Assembly: GCA_017502305.1 (NCBI GenBank)
Contig: JAFVVG010000040.1
Coordinates: 1-64,000 of the forward strand
DNA: 64,000 nt
Direction: 5' to 3'
DNA from: Clostridia bacterium
GTDB taxonomy: Bacteria > Bacillota > Clostridia > Christensenellales > Aristaeellaceae
Positions 41,813 through 50,082 of this stretch are shown here, piece after piece. Position numbers and translations under genes: made by a program. Position 1 is the stretch's first letter, and each line of letters starts with the position of its first letter. The notes beneath the pieces were generated by a model. It was given only the letters and a program-made list of their open reading frames with translations, did no database searches and was not told where the DNA came from.

Positions 41813-43195
41813 ATGTTCCGACACAACAACCGCAACCATTCCGCCCGGTTCGAAATGGACATGACCACCGGCGCGCTTTTGCCCAAGGTGCTCATGTTCT
41901 CCGGCCCGCTGATCCTCACCGGCGTGCTGCAGCTGCTCTACAACGCCGCCGACGTGGTGGTGGTGGGCCGCTTCGCCGGCGCCCAGGCCCTGGCGGCTGT
42001 GGGTTCCACGGGCAGTCTGATCAACCTGCTGGTTAATGTGTTTATGGGATTGAGCGTGGGCGCCAGCGTAGTTATTGCCCGGGCCTACGGCGCCGGTGAT
42101 TTCAAATCTGTGCAGACCGGCGTGCACACCGCCGTTACCGTGGGCGGCGTGGCCGGCGTGGTGGTGGGCATCATCGGCGTAGTGGCCGCGCGGCCGCTGC
42201 TGCAGCTCATGGGCTCCCCGGAGGACGTCATCGACAACGCCACCCTCTATGTGCAGATCTACTTCATGGGCATGCCCGCCAACATGCTGTATAACTTTGG
42301 CGCCGCCATCCTCCGCGCCGTGGGCGACACCCGCCGCCCCCTGTATTATCTCTCCATCTCCGGCGTAGTGAACGTTTTGCTGAACCTGGTGCTGGTCATC
42401 TTCTTCCACATGAGCGTGGCCGGTGTGGCCATCGCCACGGTGACAAGCCAGGTCATCAGCATGGTGCTGGTGATGATCTGCCTCCTGCGAACCGACGGCG
42501 CCATCCACCTGGACCTGAAAAAGCTGGGGATCAACCTTCCCCAGCTGAAGGAAATCTTCCGGGTGGGTCTGCCCGCCGGATTGCAGGGCAGCCTGTTCTC
42601 CATTTCCAACGTGCTGATCCAATCCTCCATCAATTCCTTCGGCTCCATCGCCATGGCGGGCAACTCCGCCGCCAGCAACATCGAAGGCTTTATCTACACC
42701 GCCATGAACGCCCTGCACCAGGCCAACCTGACCTTCGCCAGCCAGAACCTGGGTGCCAGACAATACGGCCGCGTACGCAAGGTGATGTGGGTGTGCCTGG
42801 GCACAGTGGCCGCCATCGGCCTGGGCATGGGCATGGTTTTCTACGCCCTGGGCCCCACGCTGCTCAGCTTCTATAATACCGACCCGGAGGTCATCCGCTT
42901 CGGCATGATCCGTATGTCCATGATCCTGCCCACCTATTTCATCTGCGGCCTGATGGACGTAATGGTAGGCCAGCTGCGGGGCATTGGCTACTCTATTATG
43001 CCGATGATCGTCAGCCTCACCGGCGCGTGCCTTCTGCGGGTGGTGTGGATCTTCACCATCTTTGCCGCCGACCCCACCCTGGAAACGCTGTACTTCTCCT
43101 ACCCCATCAGCTGGGCGGCTACCTTCGCGGCGCACCTGGGCTGTTACCTGATCTGGGGCAAGAAACGCCTGCGCCGGCTGGAACAGACAGCGTAA
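41813..43195 (+). CDS. MATE family multidrug/toxin efflux transporter
   Basis: 460 aa with twelve membrane segments in two homologous halves. Typical stretches are LQLLYNAADVVVVGRFAGAQ, GLSVGASVVIARAYGAGD and FASQNLGARQYGRVRK. It belongs to the DinF/NorM-like group and exports drugs or metabolites using an ion gradient; substrate unknown. GGAGAG precedes the ATG. Downstream of the phosphoesterase-like gene on the same transcript. Not a close copy of the second MATE gene at 59050. Confidence 0.92.
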   Translation: MFRHNNRNHSARFEMDMTTGALLPKVLMFSGPLILTGVLQLLYNAADVVVVGRFAGAQALAAVGSTGSLINLLVNVFMGLSVGASVVIARAYGAGDFKSVQTGVHTAVTVGGVAGVVVGIIGVVAARPLLQLMGSPEDVIDNATLYVQIYFMGMPANMLYNFGAAILRAVGDTRRPLYYLSISGVVNVLLNLVLVIFFHMSVAGVAIATVTSQVISMVLVMICLLRTDGAIHLDLKKLGINLPQLKEIFRVGLPAGLQGSLFSISNVLIQSSINSFGSIAMAGNSAASNIEGFIYTAMNALHQANLTFASQNLGARQYGRVRKVMWVCLGTVAAIGLGMGMVFYALGPTLLSFYNTDPEVIRFGMIRMSMILPTYFICGLMDVMVGQLRGIGYSIMPMIVSLTGACLLRVVWIFTIFAADPTLETLYFSYPISWAATFAAHLGCYLIWGKKRLRRLEQTA

Positions 43196-43226
43196 ACATA
43201 CAGGCAGCCTATCCTTTTCGTTTATC

Positions 43227-43258
43227 AAAAAGCTCCGCCGGAAGCAGCGGAGCTTTTT
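43227..43258 (+). terminator. Terminator of the MATE gene
   Basis: AAAAAGCTCCGC / GCGGAGCTTTTT stem with ending T run. Confidence 0.88.
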
Positions 43259-43288
43259 GCATCCATGAAAAAGTCAGATCATTTCAAA

Positions 43289-43317
43289 TTGATTTGCCGA
43301 TATATACCATCTATAAT
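43289..43317 (+). promoter_or_regulatory. Promoter of the HTH gene
   Basis: TTGATT (43289-43294), 17-base spacer, TATAAT (43312-43317). Confidence 0.75.
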
Positions 43318-43359
43318 GGAATCAGACCTGCAGGATCCCCATTAGAAAGGAGTTCCCCC

Positions 43360-43809
43360 ATGCAAGACACCGGACACTACGTTCTCAGCCACCTGGTACA
43401 GTTCACCGGCCTGACAGACCGCACCCTGCGCAACTATATCGCCTCCGGCATTCTTCAGGGCGAAAAAATCAACGGCGTATGGCATTTCACCCCGGAGCAG
43501 TTCGAGGCCTTCATGACCCACCCGGCGGTCCGTCCCAGCATCCTGGCCAAGCACCACAGCCTGGTGTATGACTTCCTGCTGGACATGAAGAAGCCCGCGC
43601 CGGACATGTGCGTCGTTCTGGACATTCCCCATGCCAATCACAAAGATGCAGCCGAGTTCTTCTGCTGCCGCATCAATCAAAGTGAGAACAGCCCATTGCG
43701 CTTTTCTTTCCACCGCGAAAACGAGCATGCGCGCATCATCCTGACCGGCGACGCGGCCGCTGTGACGCAACTGCTGAAGGAATACTACTCCGAATATCCT
43801 CTGGCATAA
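43360..43809 (+). CDS. MerR-like helix-turn-helix regulator, small
   Basis: 149 aa. The ATG at 43360 follows AGAAAGGAG, so the long open frame beginning inside the MATE gene is not used. Residues ~7-50 form a MerR-type winged helix (LVQFTGLTDRTLRNYIASGI, then INGVWHFTPEQFEAFM). The C-terminal ~95 residues are an unidentified alpha/beta sensor or oligomerisation domain (MCVVLDIPHANHKDAAEFFC). Ligand and targets unknown. Single gene. Confidence 0.75.
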   Translation: MQDTGHYVLSHLVQFTGLTDRTLRNYIASGILQGEKINGVWHFTPEQFEAFMTHPAVRPSILAKHHSLVYDFLLDMKKPAPDMCVVLDIPHANHKDAAEFFCCRINQSENSPLRFSFHRENEHARIILTGDAAAVTQLLKEYYSEYPLA

Positions 43810-43813
43810 AGCA

Positions 43814-43840
43814 GCCCCCTGCCCGCATTCGGACAGGGGG
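43814..43840. terminator. Hairpin between convergent genes
   Basis: CCCCCTG(C)CCG / CGG(A)CAGGGGG stem followed by AAATATTTTTCC. Probable terminator of the HTH gene and perhaps of the citrate synthase gene. Confidence 0.65.
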
Positions 43841-43867
43841 AAATATTTTTCCTGTTATGGAAGAAGA

Positions 43868-45262
43868 TCAGTTGTTATGGAAGAAGATAAGGTGCTCATA
43901 GCGTTCCACGTCGCAGTTGCGTACGAGAATCTCCAGCTCCTCATCGCCCATTACGGTGTTGCGGCCCGACTCGTACAGGGCGTCCACCTCGGCCTTGACC
44001 GCCGCCACCAGGGGATCGTTCTTGGCGATCACGTCGTCGCCCTTGAGGCGGAAATAGCTGTTGATCCAGTGGGCCACGCCGGCCAGGCCGCTGTGGCTGT
44101 CCACCGCCACCAGGGCGGGACGGTTGAGGATCTTGGCCGTATCGAAGATGTTGTAGATCTCCTCATCCTTGAGCATGCCATCGGCATGGATGCCGGCGCG
44201 GGTCACATTGAAGTGACGGCCCACGAAGGGCTGGCGGGGGCTGATCTCAATGCCGATCTCGCGCTCCATATAATCGGCGATGTCGGTAATGGCGCTCAGG
44301 TCCATGCCATCAGCGGTGCCGCGCAGGGAGGCATACTCAATGGCCATGGCCTCCAGGGGGCAGTTGCCGGTGCGCTCGCCAATGCCCAGCATGGAGCAGT
44401 TGATGCTGGCGCAGCCGTACATCCAGGCGGCGCCGGCGTTGCTGACCACCTTGTAGAAATCGTTGTGGCCATGCCATTCCAGCTGGGCGGAGGGTACATC
44501 CGCATAGTGGTTCAGGCCATAGATGATGCCCGGCACGCTGCGGGGCAGGGCGGCGCCGTAGTAGGTCACGCCATAGCCCATGGTGTCGCAGGCGCGGATC
44601 TTGATGGGCACGCCGCTTTCCTTGGAGAGCTCCATCAGCTCGTAGGCGAAGGGCAGCACAAAGCCGTAGAAATCGGCTCGGGTAATGTCCTCAAAGTGGC
44701 AGCGGGGCTTGATGCCCTGATCCAGGGCTTCCTTCACGATGCCCAGATACTTGTCCATGGCCTGCTTGCGGGTGAGGTGCATCTTGTTGAAAATGTGATA
44801 GTCGGAGCAGGAAACCAGAATGCCGGTTTCCTTCACGCCGGCCTGCTTCACCAGCTCGAAGTCCTTCTCGTTGGCGCGGATCCAGGTGGTGATCTCCGGG
44901 AACTGCAAACCCAGGTCCTGGCACATGTGCAGGGCCTTTTTGTCCTTCTCGGTATAAAGGAAGAACTCGCTCTGGCGCACCAGGCCCTTGGGACCGCCCA
45001 GCCGGTTCAAAAGCTTGAACAGGTAAACAATCTGCTCCGCCGTAAAGGGGCTGACCGACTGCTGGCCGTCACGGAAGGTGGTATCCGTCATCCAGATTTC
45101 CTCGGGCATGTTCTCAGGCACATGTCGCATGTTGAAGGCGATCTTCGGGATGGACTGATAATCATAGATCTCCCTGTACAGGTTGGGCTCCTGCACATCC
45201 TGAAGGGAGTACTTATACTTGGCCTGCTTGAGCAGTTTCAGATTCTTGTCAAACTCCAGCAA
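43868..45262 (-). CDS. Probable Re-type citrate synthase (isopropylmalate-synthase-like)
   Basis: 464 aa HMGL-like TIM barrel. Active-site region TDTTFRDGQQS (Asp60, Arg64), HFEDITRADFYGF, EWHGHNDFYK and GIGERTGNCPLEA. No C-terminal LeuA regulatory domain. The sequence pattern follows the ~450-aa clostridial enzymes shown to be Re-citrate synthases, which are often annotated as isopropylmalate or homocitrate synthase. It would condense oxaloacetate with acetyl-CoA, supplied by the PFOR in this window, toward glutamate. TTG start after AAAGGAGG. It follows an aspartate-type aminotransferase by 41 bp, which fits oxaloacetate supply. Re-specificity is inferred. Confidence 0.75.
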   Translation of the reverse strand: MLEFDKNLKLLKQAKYKYSLQDVQEPNLYREIYDYQSIPKIAFNMRHVPENMPEEIWMTDTTFRDGQQSVSPFTAEQIVYLFKLLNRLGGPKGLVRQSEFFLYTEKDKKALHMCQDLGLQFPEITTWIRANEKDFELVKQAGVKETGILVSCSDYHIFNKMHLTRKQAMDKYLGIVKEALDQGIKPRCHFEDITRADFYGFVLPFAYELMELSKESGVPIKIRACDTMGYGVTYYGAALPRSVPGIIYGLNHYADVPSAQLEWHGHNDFYKVVSNAGAAWMYGCASINCSMLGIGERTGNCPLEAMAIEYASLRGTADGMDLSAITDIADYMEREIGIEISPRQPFVGRHFNVTRAGIHADGMLKDEEIYNIFDTAKILNRPALVAVDSHSGLAGVAHWINSYFRLKGDDVIAKNDPLVAAVKAEVDALYESGRNTVMGDEELEILVRNCDVERYEHLIFFHNN

Positions 45263-45303
45263 TGGTTTTACCTCCTTTTTACAGCATGATACGCGGAGAT
45301 ATG

Positions 45304-46503
45304 TCAGCCAAGATCGGCCACGAACTCGGCAATGCGCTTCACGCCCTCTTCGATCTGCTCCATGGAAACGGCGTAGCTCAGCCGGCAGAAGCCCTCGGCT
45401 TCGAAGGCGGCGCCGGGCACCACAGCCACCTGCTTTTCAGCCAGGAGCAATTCGGCAAAATCCATGGAGGATTCCAGCATGCGGCCGTTGTAGCTCATGC
45501 CCAGCACCTTTTTGATGTTCAGCATGATGTAGAAGGCGCCCTGGGGCTTGCGGCAGGAAAGGTTGGGAATGGCGTTGATGCGCTCCACCATCAGGTCGCG
45601 GCGCTTCTCGAACTCCTGCACCATTTCGTCCACACAGGTCTGGTCGCCCTCCAGGGCCTTCATGGCGGCATACTGGGCGATGGTGTTGGCATTGCTGGTG
45701 GCCTGGGACTGGAAGCTGGCCATGGCGGAAATCTCGTGCCGGGGGCCGGCCACATAGCCGATACGCCAGCCGGTCATGGCATAGGCCTTGCTCATGCCGT
45801 TGACAATGAACGTCTGGGATTTGATCTGCTCGCCCAGCTGAGCGATGGACAGGTGCTTGCGGCCGTCGTAGATCAGCTTCTCGTAGATTTCGTCGCTGAT
45901 GACGTAGAAGGGATGGCTCACCGCCAGGTCGGCCACGAACTGCAGCTGGTCCTGATCCCACACGCTGCCGTTGGGGTTGGAGGGGCTGGTGATGATGATG
46001 GCCTTGGTGCGGCGGGTCACGCGGGAGGCGATGTCCTTGTTGGTGGGGATGAAATTGGTGCTTTCATCCGCAGGAACGAAGATCGGCACGCCGCCGGCCA
46101 TACGGACCATTTCCGGGTAGCTGACCCAGCAGGGCGTGGGGATGAGCACCTCGTCGCCGGGGTCGATAATGCCCTGGAGGATGGTGAACAGCGTGTGCTT
46201 GGCTCCGCTGGACACCAGAATATCGCCATAGGAATAGGTCATGTCGTTATCCCGCAGCAGCTTTTTGCAGATGGCCTTGCGCAGCTCCTTGGTGCCGGCG
46301 GCGGGGGTATAACGGGTGAGCCCTAAGTCAAGGGCTTCCTTAGCCGCATCGCAGATATGCTCAGGGGTGGGGAAATCCGGCTCGCCCACGCCGAAGCCGA
46401 TCACGTCCAGCCCGGCGGCGCGCATTTCCTTGGCCCGGGCGTCGATCTGCAAGGTTACGGAAGGGGCAATGTTCTGGCAGCGGTGGGAAACAGTCAGTGC
46501 CAT
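45304..46503 (-). CDS. Pyridoxal-phosphate aminotransferase, aspartate aminotransferase type
   Basis: 399 aa, class I fold. Motifs: GVGEPDFPTPEHICDAAKEA, SSGAKHTLFT, ITSPSNPNGSVW, ISDEIYEKLIYDGR and the PLP lysine region VNGMSKAYAMTGWRIGYVAG. These are features of the AspB subgroup (Bacillus/Thermus type). Interconverts aspartate and oxaloacetate with glutamate/2-oxoglutarate. Upstream of the Re-citrate synthase gene, so both probably serve oxaloacetate-citrate-glutamate flux. Confidence 0.88.
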   Translation of the reverse strand: MALTVSHRCQNIAPSVTLQIDARAKEMRAAGLDVIGFGVGEPDFPTPEHICDAAKEALDLGLTRYTPAAGTKELRKAICKKLLRDNDMTYSYGDILVSSGAKHTLFTILQGIIDPGDEVLIPTPCWVSYPEMVRMAGGVPIFVPADESTNFIPTNKDIASRVTRRTKAIIITSPSNPNGSVWDQDQLQFVADLAVSHPFYVISDEIYEKLIYDGRKHLSIAQLGEQIKSQTFIVNGMSKAYAMTGWRIGYVAGPRHEISAMASFQSQATSNANTIAQYAAMKALEGDQTCVDEMVQEFEKRRDLMVERINAIPNLSCRKPQGAFYIMLNIKKVLGMSYNGRMLESSMDFAELLLAEKQVAVVPGAAFEAEGFCRLSYAVSMEQIEEGVKRIAEFVADLG

Positions 46504-46578
46504 AAAAGGTCATCCTCCTGCAAAATGGAAGTTCGTTTTCTGCAAAGTTACCCGGCAAAAGGGCCGGGAATGGTTCAT

Positions 46579-46607
46579 ATTATACCCGAACTTTCCCGCC
46601 GGCGCAA
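46579..46607 (-). promoter_or_regulatory. Promoter of the aminotransferase-citrate synthase operon
   Basis: Minus strand TTGCGC (46602-46607), 17-base spacer, TATAAT (46579-46584). Confidence 0.65.
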
Positions 46608-46621
46608 GCCAGGGAACACCA

Positions 46622-46709
46622 AAAATGCAATTCAAATACAAAATTCCTGCATTCTTATCCAGCCGGAATGCAGGAATTTCCCCATTTCAGGGTGTATAAA
46701 TTGCATTTT
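46622..46709. terminator. Nested double hairpin downstream of the DUF975 gene
   Basis: Inner perfect 14-bp stem AAATTCCTGCATTC with its complement and outer stem AAAATGCAATT/AATTGCATTTT. T runs lie at both ends. It acts as terminator for the minus-strand DUF975 gene and shields the aminotransferase promoter. Confidence 0.7.
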
Positions 46710-46723
46710 TTGTTTGTTTTCCG

Positions 46724-47590
46724 TCAATTTTGCATCTGCGCGCTATACGCCAGATAGAAGGCGCTCACCGCCATCTGCATATAGATGTTCAAAACGAAGT
46801 TCAGCGCCATGCTCAGGGTGGAGGCCACCACCTGGCCCATGAGGTTCATGAGCAGGGATTCCAGCAGCATCAGGCCCGCCTGCAACAGAACGAAGCTGAC
46901 CTGCAGAAGGAACAGCAGCATCTTCCGCTGGCGCATGATGGCAATGCTGTCCCGGAAGCACTGGTTAATGCCCTTGGATGGTGTTTCCGCCATCACCCGG
47001 TCCGCCATAGCATAATGCAGCCCTGCCCGTATGGCCAGCACCACTTCCGTCACCGTGCCAAGGAACATAAACATGGGCAGCAGGCTGAACGCCGTTTCCA
47101 GTGATACAGCGATCAGCGCCACAGGCAGGAGCATCAGCGCATAGCCGGGAAGCATCCACAGGAGGATCCGCAGAAAAAGCATGATCCGCAGGCCAATGGC
47201 CTTGAAGAAGCAATCCTTCCGGGAGAAAACCGTTTCAACCGCAGCGTCCTTCTCGCCCCGGAGCACCTTGAAGAAATAGTGCAGCATACCCAGGGTCAGG
47301 AAGGGGGAAACCAGGGCAGATACCACGCCCAGCAGCACAGAAGGCATGCACTTTTCCATGGTGACGCCGGCCTGCTCCAGCAGAACCGTGATATCCATCA
47401 CATAGGGATTCTCCTGCATGATGTTGGCAAGATTGTTCAGCAGGATCACCGGGCTGGACTTGGTCATGATGGCCACCACCTGGCTGGCCAGGCTGGGCAG
47501 GGAGGCAATCAGCGCCACCATCAGGGCGGTCTGCCAGTTGTCCTTCAGGGCTATGCGGGCCCTGAGCTTCAGTTCATAATTGGTTACCAT
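46724..47590 (-). CDS. DUF975 family membrane protein
   Basis: 288 aa with about six membrane segments. DUF975 features are the basic N terminus (NYELKLRARIALKDNWQTAL), TLGMLHYFFKVLRGEKD and a following FSRKDCFFKAIGLRIM. Function of the family is unknown. Starts 1 bp after the O-antigen-ligase-like gene, so translation is coupled. Envelope-related role inferred from context only. Confidence 0.78.
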   Translation of the reverse strand: MVTNYELKLRARIALKDNWQTALMVALIASLPSLASQVVAIMTKSSPVILLNNLANIMQENPYVMDITVLLEQAGVTMEKCMPSVLLGVVSALVSPFLTLGMLHYFFKVLRGEKDAAVETVFSRKDCFFKAIGLRIMLFLRILLWMLPGYALMLLPVALIAVSLETAFSLLPMFMFLGTVTEVVLAIRAGLHYAMADRVMAETPSKGINQCFRDSIAIMRQRKMLLFLLQVSFVLLQAGLMLLESLLMNLMGQVVASTLSMALNFVLNIYMQMAVSAFYLAYSAQMQN

Positions 47591-47591
47591 A

Positions 47592-49112
47592 TCAATTCAC
47601 CTCAGATTGTTCGTCGAAGGGTTTTCCGCACCGGGCCGCCGCCATGCCCAGCACCGCCCAGAACATGGGCGTCACCAGGCAGATGCTGAAGGAGAAGATC
47701 CCCTGCAATGCGAAGCAGCCAATAGACAGGGCCAACGGCCATTGCTTCCGCCGGCAAAGGGCGATGAGCACCCAGGCCAGCAGCGCCACATAAGCAGCCA
47801 GGGCCGGGATACCGTTGTTGGAAAGGATAGCTACATATTCATTGTGGGGATTATCGAAGCTCTCCCCCAGGGTGACTCCGGCCTGCTGCAAATAGCTGAA
47901 CATGGCATAATAGAAGGTATCCGGCCCGGTACCGAAGACGGGGCTGGCCTTGCTCATGCTCAAGCTGTACCGCCACGCCCCCAGCCGCCAGGAGCCGAAA
48001 TGATCCTGGGGTCTGCCGTTGAGGATCTCATGCAGCTCATACAATCCGCCGGCGCTTTCCGGAATGGGCAGATACACCACGCCGCAGACCACCGCCACAG
48101 CCGCTGCCAGCACCAGGCAGAGGATCACCCGCACTGGCACTGCCTTGCCCGGCCGCTTCCCGAACAGCCCCGCCAGCGCCGAAAGCACCGCCGCTGCCGC
48201 CAGACCGATGGCTGCCTGTGTGGTGAAGGTCAGCTCCACCGGCAGCGCTTCCCGGGGCGTGGCGCTGTCCAGCCAGGGGAGAAACAGCATGCCCCGCAAA
48301 GCCATGCCGGCCATCACGGCGGCCAGCACGGCACAGCCCCGGGCTCGGTACGCCGGGAAACGCAGCATCAGCAGCACCACAAGTCCGCTCAGGAACAACA
48401 GGGCAATCAGGCCGCTCTGCACCTCGATGCACCACAGCACCGCCGTGCCCAGAGCGCCCGAGGTCAACATGTGCCAGCCGCCCCTCTCCCGGGTTGCGAA
48501 CGCGCCCAGCAATAGGGGCGTCACCAGGCACAGGTAGCCGCTGACCATATCGATATTGCCGATGGTGCCCTGGAATTCATAATTCGTGTTGATGCTCCTG
48601 CCCTCCGGGAACAGGCCCAGCACGTTCATGCCGGTATACTGCAGGGCCACCACACCGCAGAAGATCGTCAGCGCTGCCGAGGCTCCCGCCAGCACCGGCT
48701 CCTCCCGGGCCGGGAACAGGCTCATCACGGCGAAGATCAGGCCGTAGCACCATTGTGTCACCAGGCCCTCATAGCGGATGGCGCCCATAAGCACCACCGC
48801 CTGGCCGTCGCCGTTCAACTGGCCGGCCCAGGAGCCGAAGCATCCCGAAAGGCTCAGCCACAGGAAGTAAGCCGCCGCCGCCAGCTGTACCGGATGCCAG
48901 CGAAGCTCCCGGCCAAGCTGCTTCTTCCTCCACAGGGAGAGGACCATCAGCACCGCCGCCGCCACGGAAACGCCGCACAGCGCCAGCGCGCCGGCCCACT
49001 TGGCCCGGGTGATGTGGGCATAGCTCAGATCCTGCCACAGGGGAAATATCCCCAGCCACAAAATGCCCAGCGCCGCCGCCAGTGCCGGCGGGTTCACTTT
49101 GCCATGCCGCAT
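47592..49112 (-). CDS. O-antigen ligase/polymerase (Wzy/WaaL) family membrane protein
   Basis: 506 aa with about twelve membrane segments. The large loop region SWRLGAWRYSLSMSKASPVF, then GTGPDTFYY and DNPHNEYVAILSNNGIPALA, matches the Wzy_C/O-antigen ligase signature (R..x..W..a, GxGxxxF, HNxxL). Likely polymerises or transfers glycan units at the outer face of the membrane. GGAGGTGACTGG precedes the ATG. First of two genes with DUF975. Confidence 0.85.
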   Translation of the reverse strand: MRHGKVNPPALAAALGILWLGIFPLWQDLSYAHITRAKWAGALALCGVSVAAAVLMVLSLWRKKQLGRELRWHPVQLAAAAYFLWLSLSGCFGSWAGQLNGDGQAVVLMGAIRYEGLVTQWCYGLIFAVMSLFPAREEPVLAGASAALTIFCGVVALQYTGMNVLGLFPEGRSINTNYEFQGTIGNIDMVSGYLCLVTPLLLGAFATRERGGWHMLTSGALGTAVLWCIEVQSGLIALLFLSGLVVLLMLRFPAYRARGCAVLAAVMAGMALRGMLFLPWLDSATPREALPVELTFTTQAAIGLAAAAVLSALAGLFGKRPGKAVPVRVILCLVLAAAVAVVCGVVYLPIPESAGGLYELHEILNGRPQDHFGSWRLGAWRYSLSMSKASPVFGTGPDTFYYAMFSYLQQAGVTLGESFDNPHNEYVAILSNNGIPALAAYVALLAWVLIALCRRKQWPLALSIGCFALQGIFSFSICLVTPMFWAVLGMAAARCGKPFDEQSEVN

Positions 49113-49208
49113 CCAGTCACCTCCAGCGTTTTCTTCACCATATCACATTTCGTATCGGAATGCAATGAAGAAAAGCGGTATGTGCCGTTCCGTAGAATCA
49201 CTTAAAAT

Positions 49209-49397
49209 CCCAGAGGTGTCGGAGGGCCCGCAAGCCTTCTGACGATAATCGTATCCGGCGGCTTTGCCGCCGGGGCGGGGCGTTTTCCGCTTGCAGAAAA
49301 CATTCCTTACACGGAGGAACGGCCGTGCCCGGCGCTCGCGCCGGGCACAGTGACGAAGTGCAAATTCGTTCAAATGGCTCCGCCATTTGAACGACAG
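49209..49397 (+). repeat. Multi-hairpin intergenic repeat, copy R5
   Basis: Full-length copy: box A GGTGTCGGAGGGCCCGCAAG, a CCGGCGGC/GCCGCCGG hairpin, a CGTTTTCCGC/GCAGAAAACA hairpin, box B ATTCCTTACACGGAGGAACG, a GTGCCCGGCG/CGCCGGGCAC hairpin, box C CACAGTGACGAAGTGC and a GTTCAAATGGC/GCCATTTGAAC terminal hairpin. Unlike the other copies it lies between genes on the same strand and abuts the ridA stop. No flanking duplicate seen. Nothing else is visible in the 49113-49400 gap. Confidence 0.8.
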
Positions 49398-49400
49398 CCA

Positions 49401-49781
49401 TCAGGCCTTCACGGCAATGGCTTCGATTTCCACCAGGGCGTCCTTGGGCAGCTTCGCCACCTGCACGCAGGCGCGGGCCGGCGGATTCTGCGGGAAGAAG
49501 GTGGCGTAGGCAGCGTTCACCTCGGCAAAATCGCCCAGATCCTTCAGGAAAATGGTGGTCTTCACCACGTCCTGCAGGGTGCAGCCCGCCTCTGCCAGAA
49601 TGGCGGCGATGTTCTTCATGCTCTGGCAGGTCATCTCACCCACAGAGCCGGCAAGCAGCTCACCCGTGGCGGGCACAATGGGCAGCTGACCGGAAACGAA
49701 AACCATCTGCCCGGCCTGTACACCCTGGGCATAGGGGCCGATGGCAGCGGGGGCGTTCACGGTATTCAGGGTCTTGTTCAT
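49401..49781 (-). CDS. ridA: RidA family enamine/imine deaminase
   Basis: 126 aa, the family length. Hydrolyses reactive enamine/imine intermediates made by PLP enzymes. Core motifs: APAAIGPYAQGVQAGQMVFV, SGQLPIVPATGEL, TTIFLKDLGDFAEVNAAYAT and the substrate-binding Arg/Glu region PPARACVQVAKLPKDALVEI. GGAGGGATTGCC precedes the ATG at 49781, so the longer open frame to 49988 is rejected. Confidence 0.93.
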   Translation of the reverse strand: MNKTLNTVNAPAAIGPYAQGVQAGQMVFVSGQLPIVPATGELLAGSVGEMTCQSMKNIAAILAEAGCTLQDVVKTTIFLKDLGDFAEVNAAYATFFPQNPPARACVQVAKLPKDALVEIEAIAVKA

Positions 49782-49852
49782 GGCAATCCCTCCGTATATA
49801 TAAGTAGTAGGAAAATATTTTTTGAGCGTAAATATGCGCTCACTGCCTCCAA

Positions 49853-49882
49853 AGCATACCACATCCGGCCTGCTTTCGTCAA
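49853..49882 (-). promoter_or_regulatory. Promoter of ridA
   Basis: Minus strand TTGACG (49877-49882), 18-base spacer, TATGCT (49853-49858). Confidence 0.6.
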
Positions 49883-50002
49883 CGAACAGCCTTCTTGCAG
49901 GATAGATATTGTGGTTCTTCATAACAGAAGACACAAAATCCGGATATTCTTCACCTTTCCGTCCTGAAATACAAAAAAAAATGCACAAATGATGATTAAG
50001 AC

Positions 50003-50064
50003 TTGCAATTTTGTTGTGAATATGAGATACTTAGATACCGGTATCTTTGTAACCCCGGTATAAT
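50003..50064 (+). promoter_or_regulatory. Promoter/operator region of the oligopeptide ABC operon
   Basis: TTGCAA (50003-50008), 17-base spacer and GATACT (50026-50031) form one promoter. The perfect palindrome AGATACCGGTATCT (50033-50046) covers its start, and a further CCGGTAT half-site overlaps a TATAAT at 50059-50064, so a second promoter or a repression operator is possible. The rest of the ~300-bp gap from 49883 to 50002 shows no other recognisable feature. Confidence 0.55.
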
Positions 50065-50082
50065 AAAAAGGAGGGAAAACCC

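Noticed and set aside
40676..43228. 850-aa open frame opposite the phosphoesterase-like and MATE genes
   Set aside because: Spans two real genes in antisense with no ribosome site.
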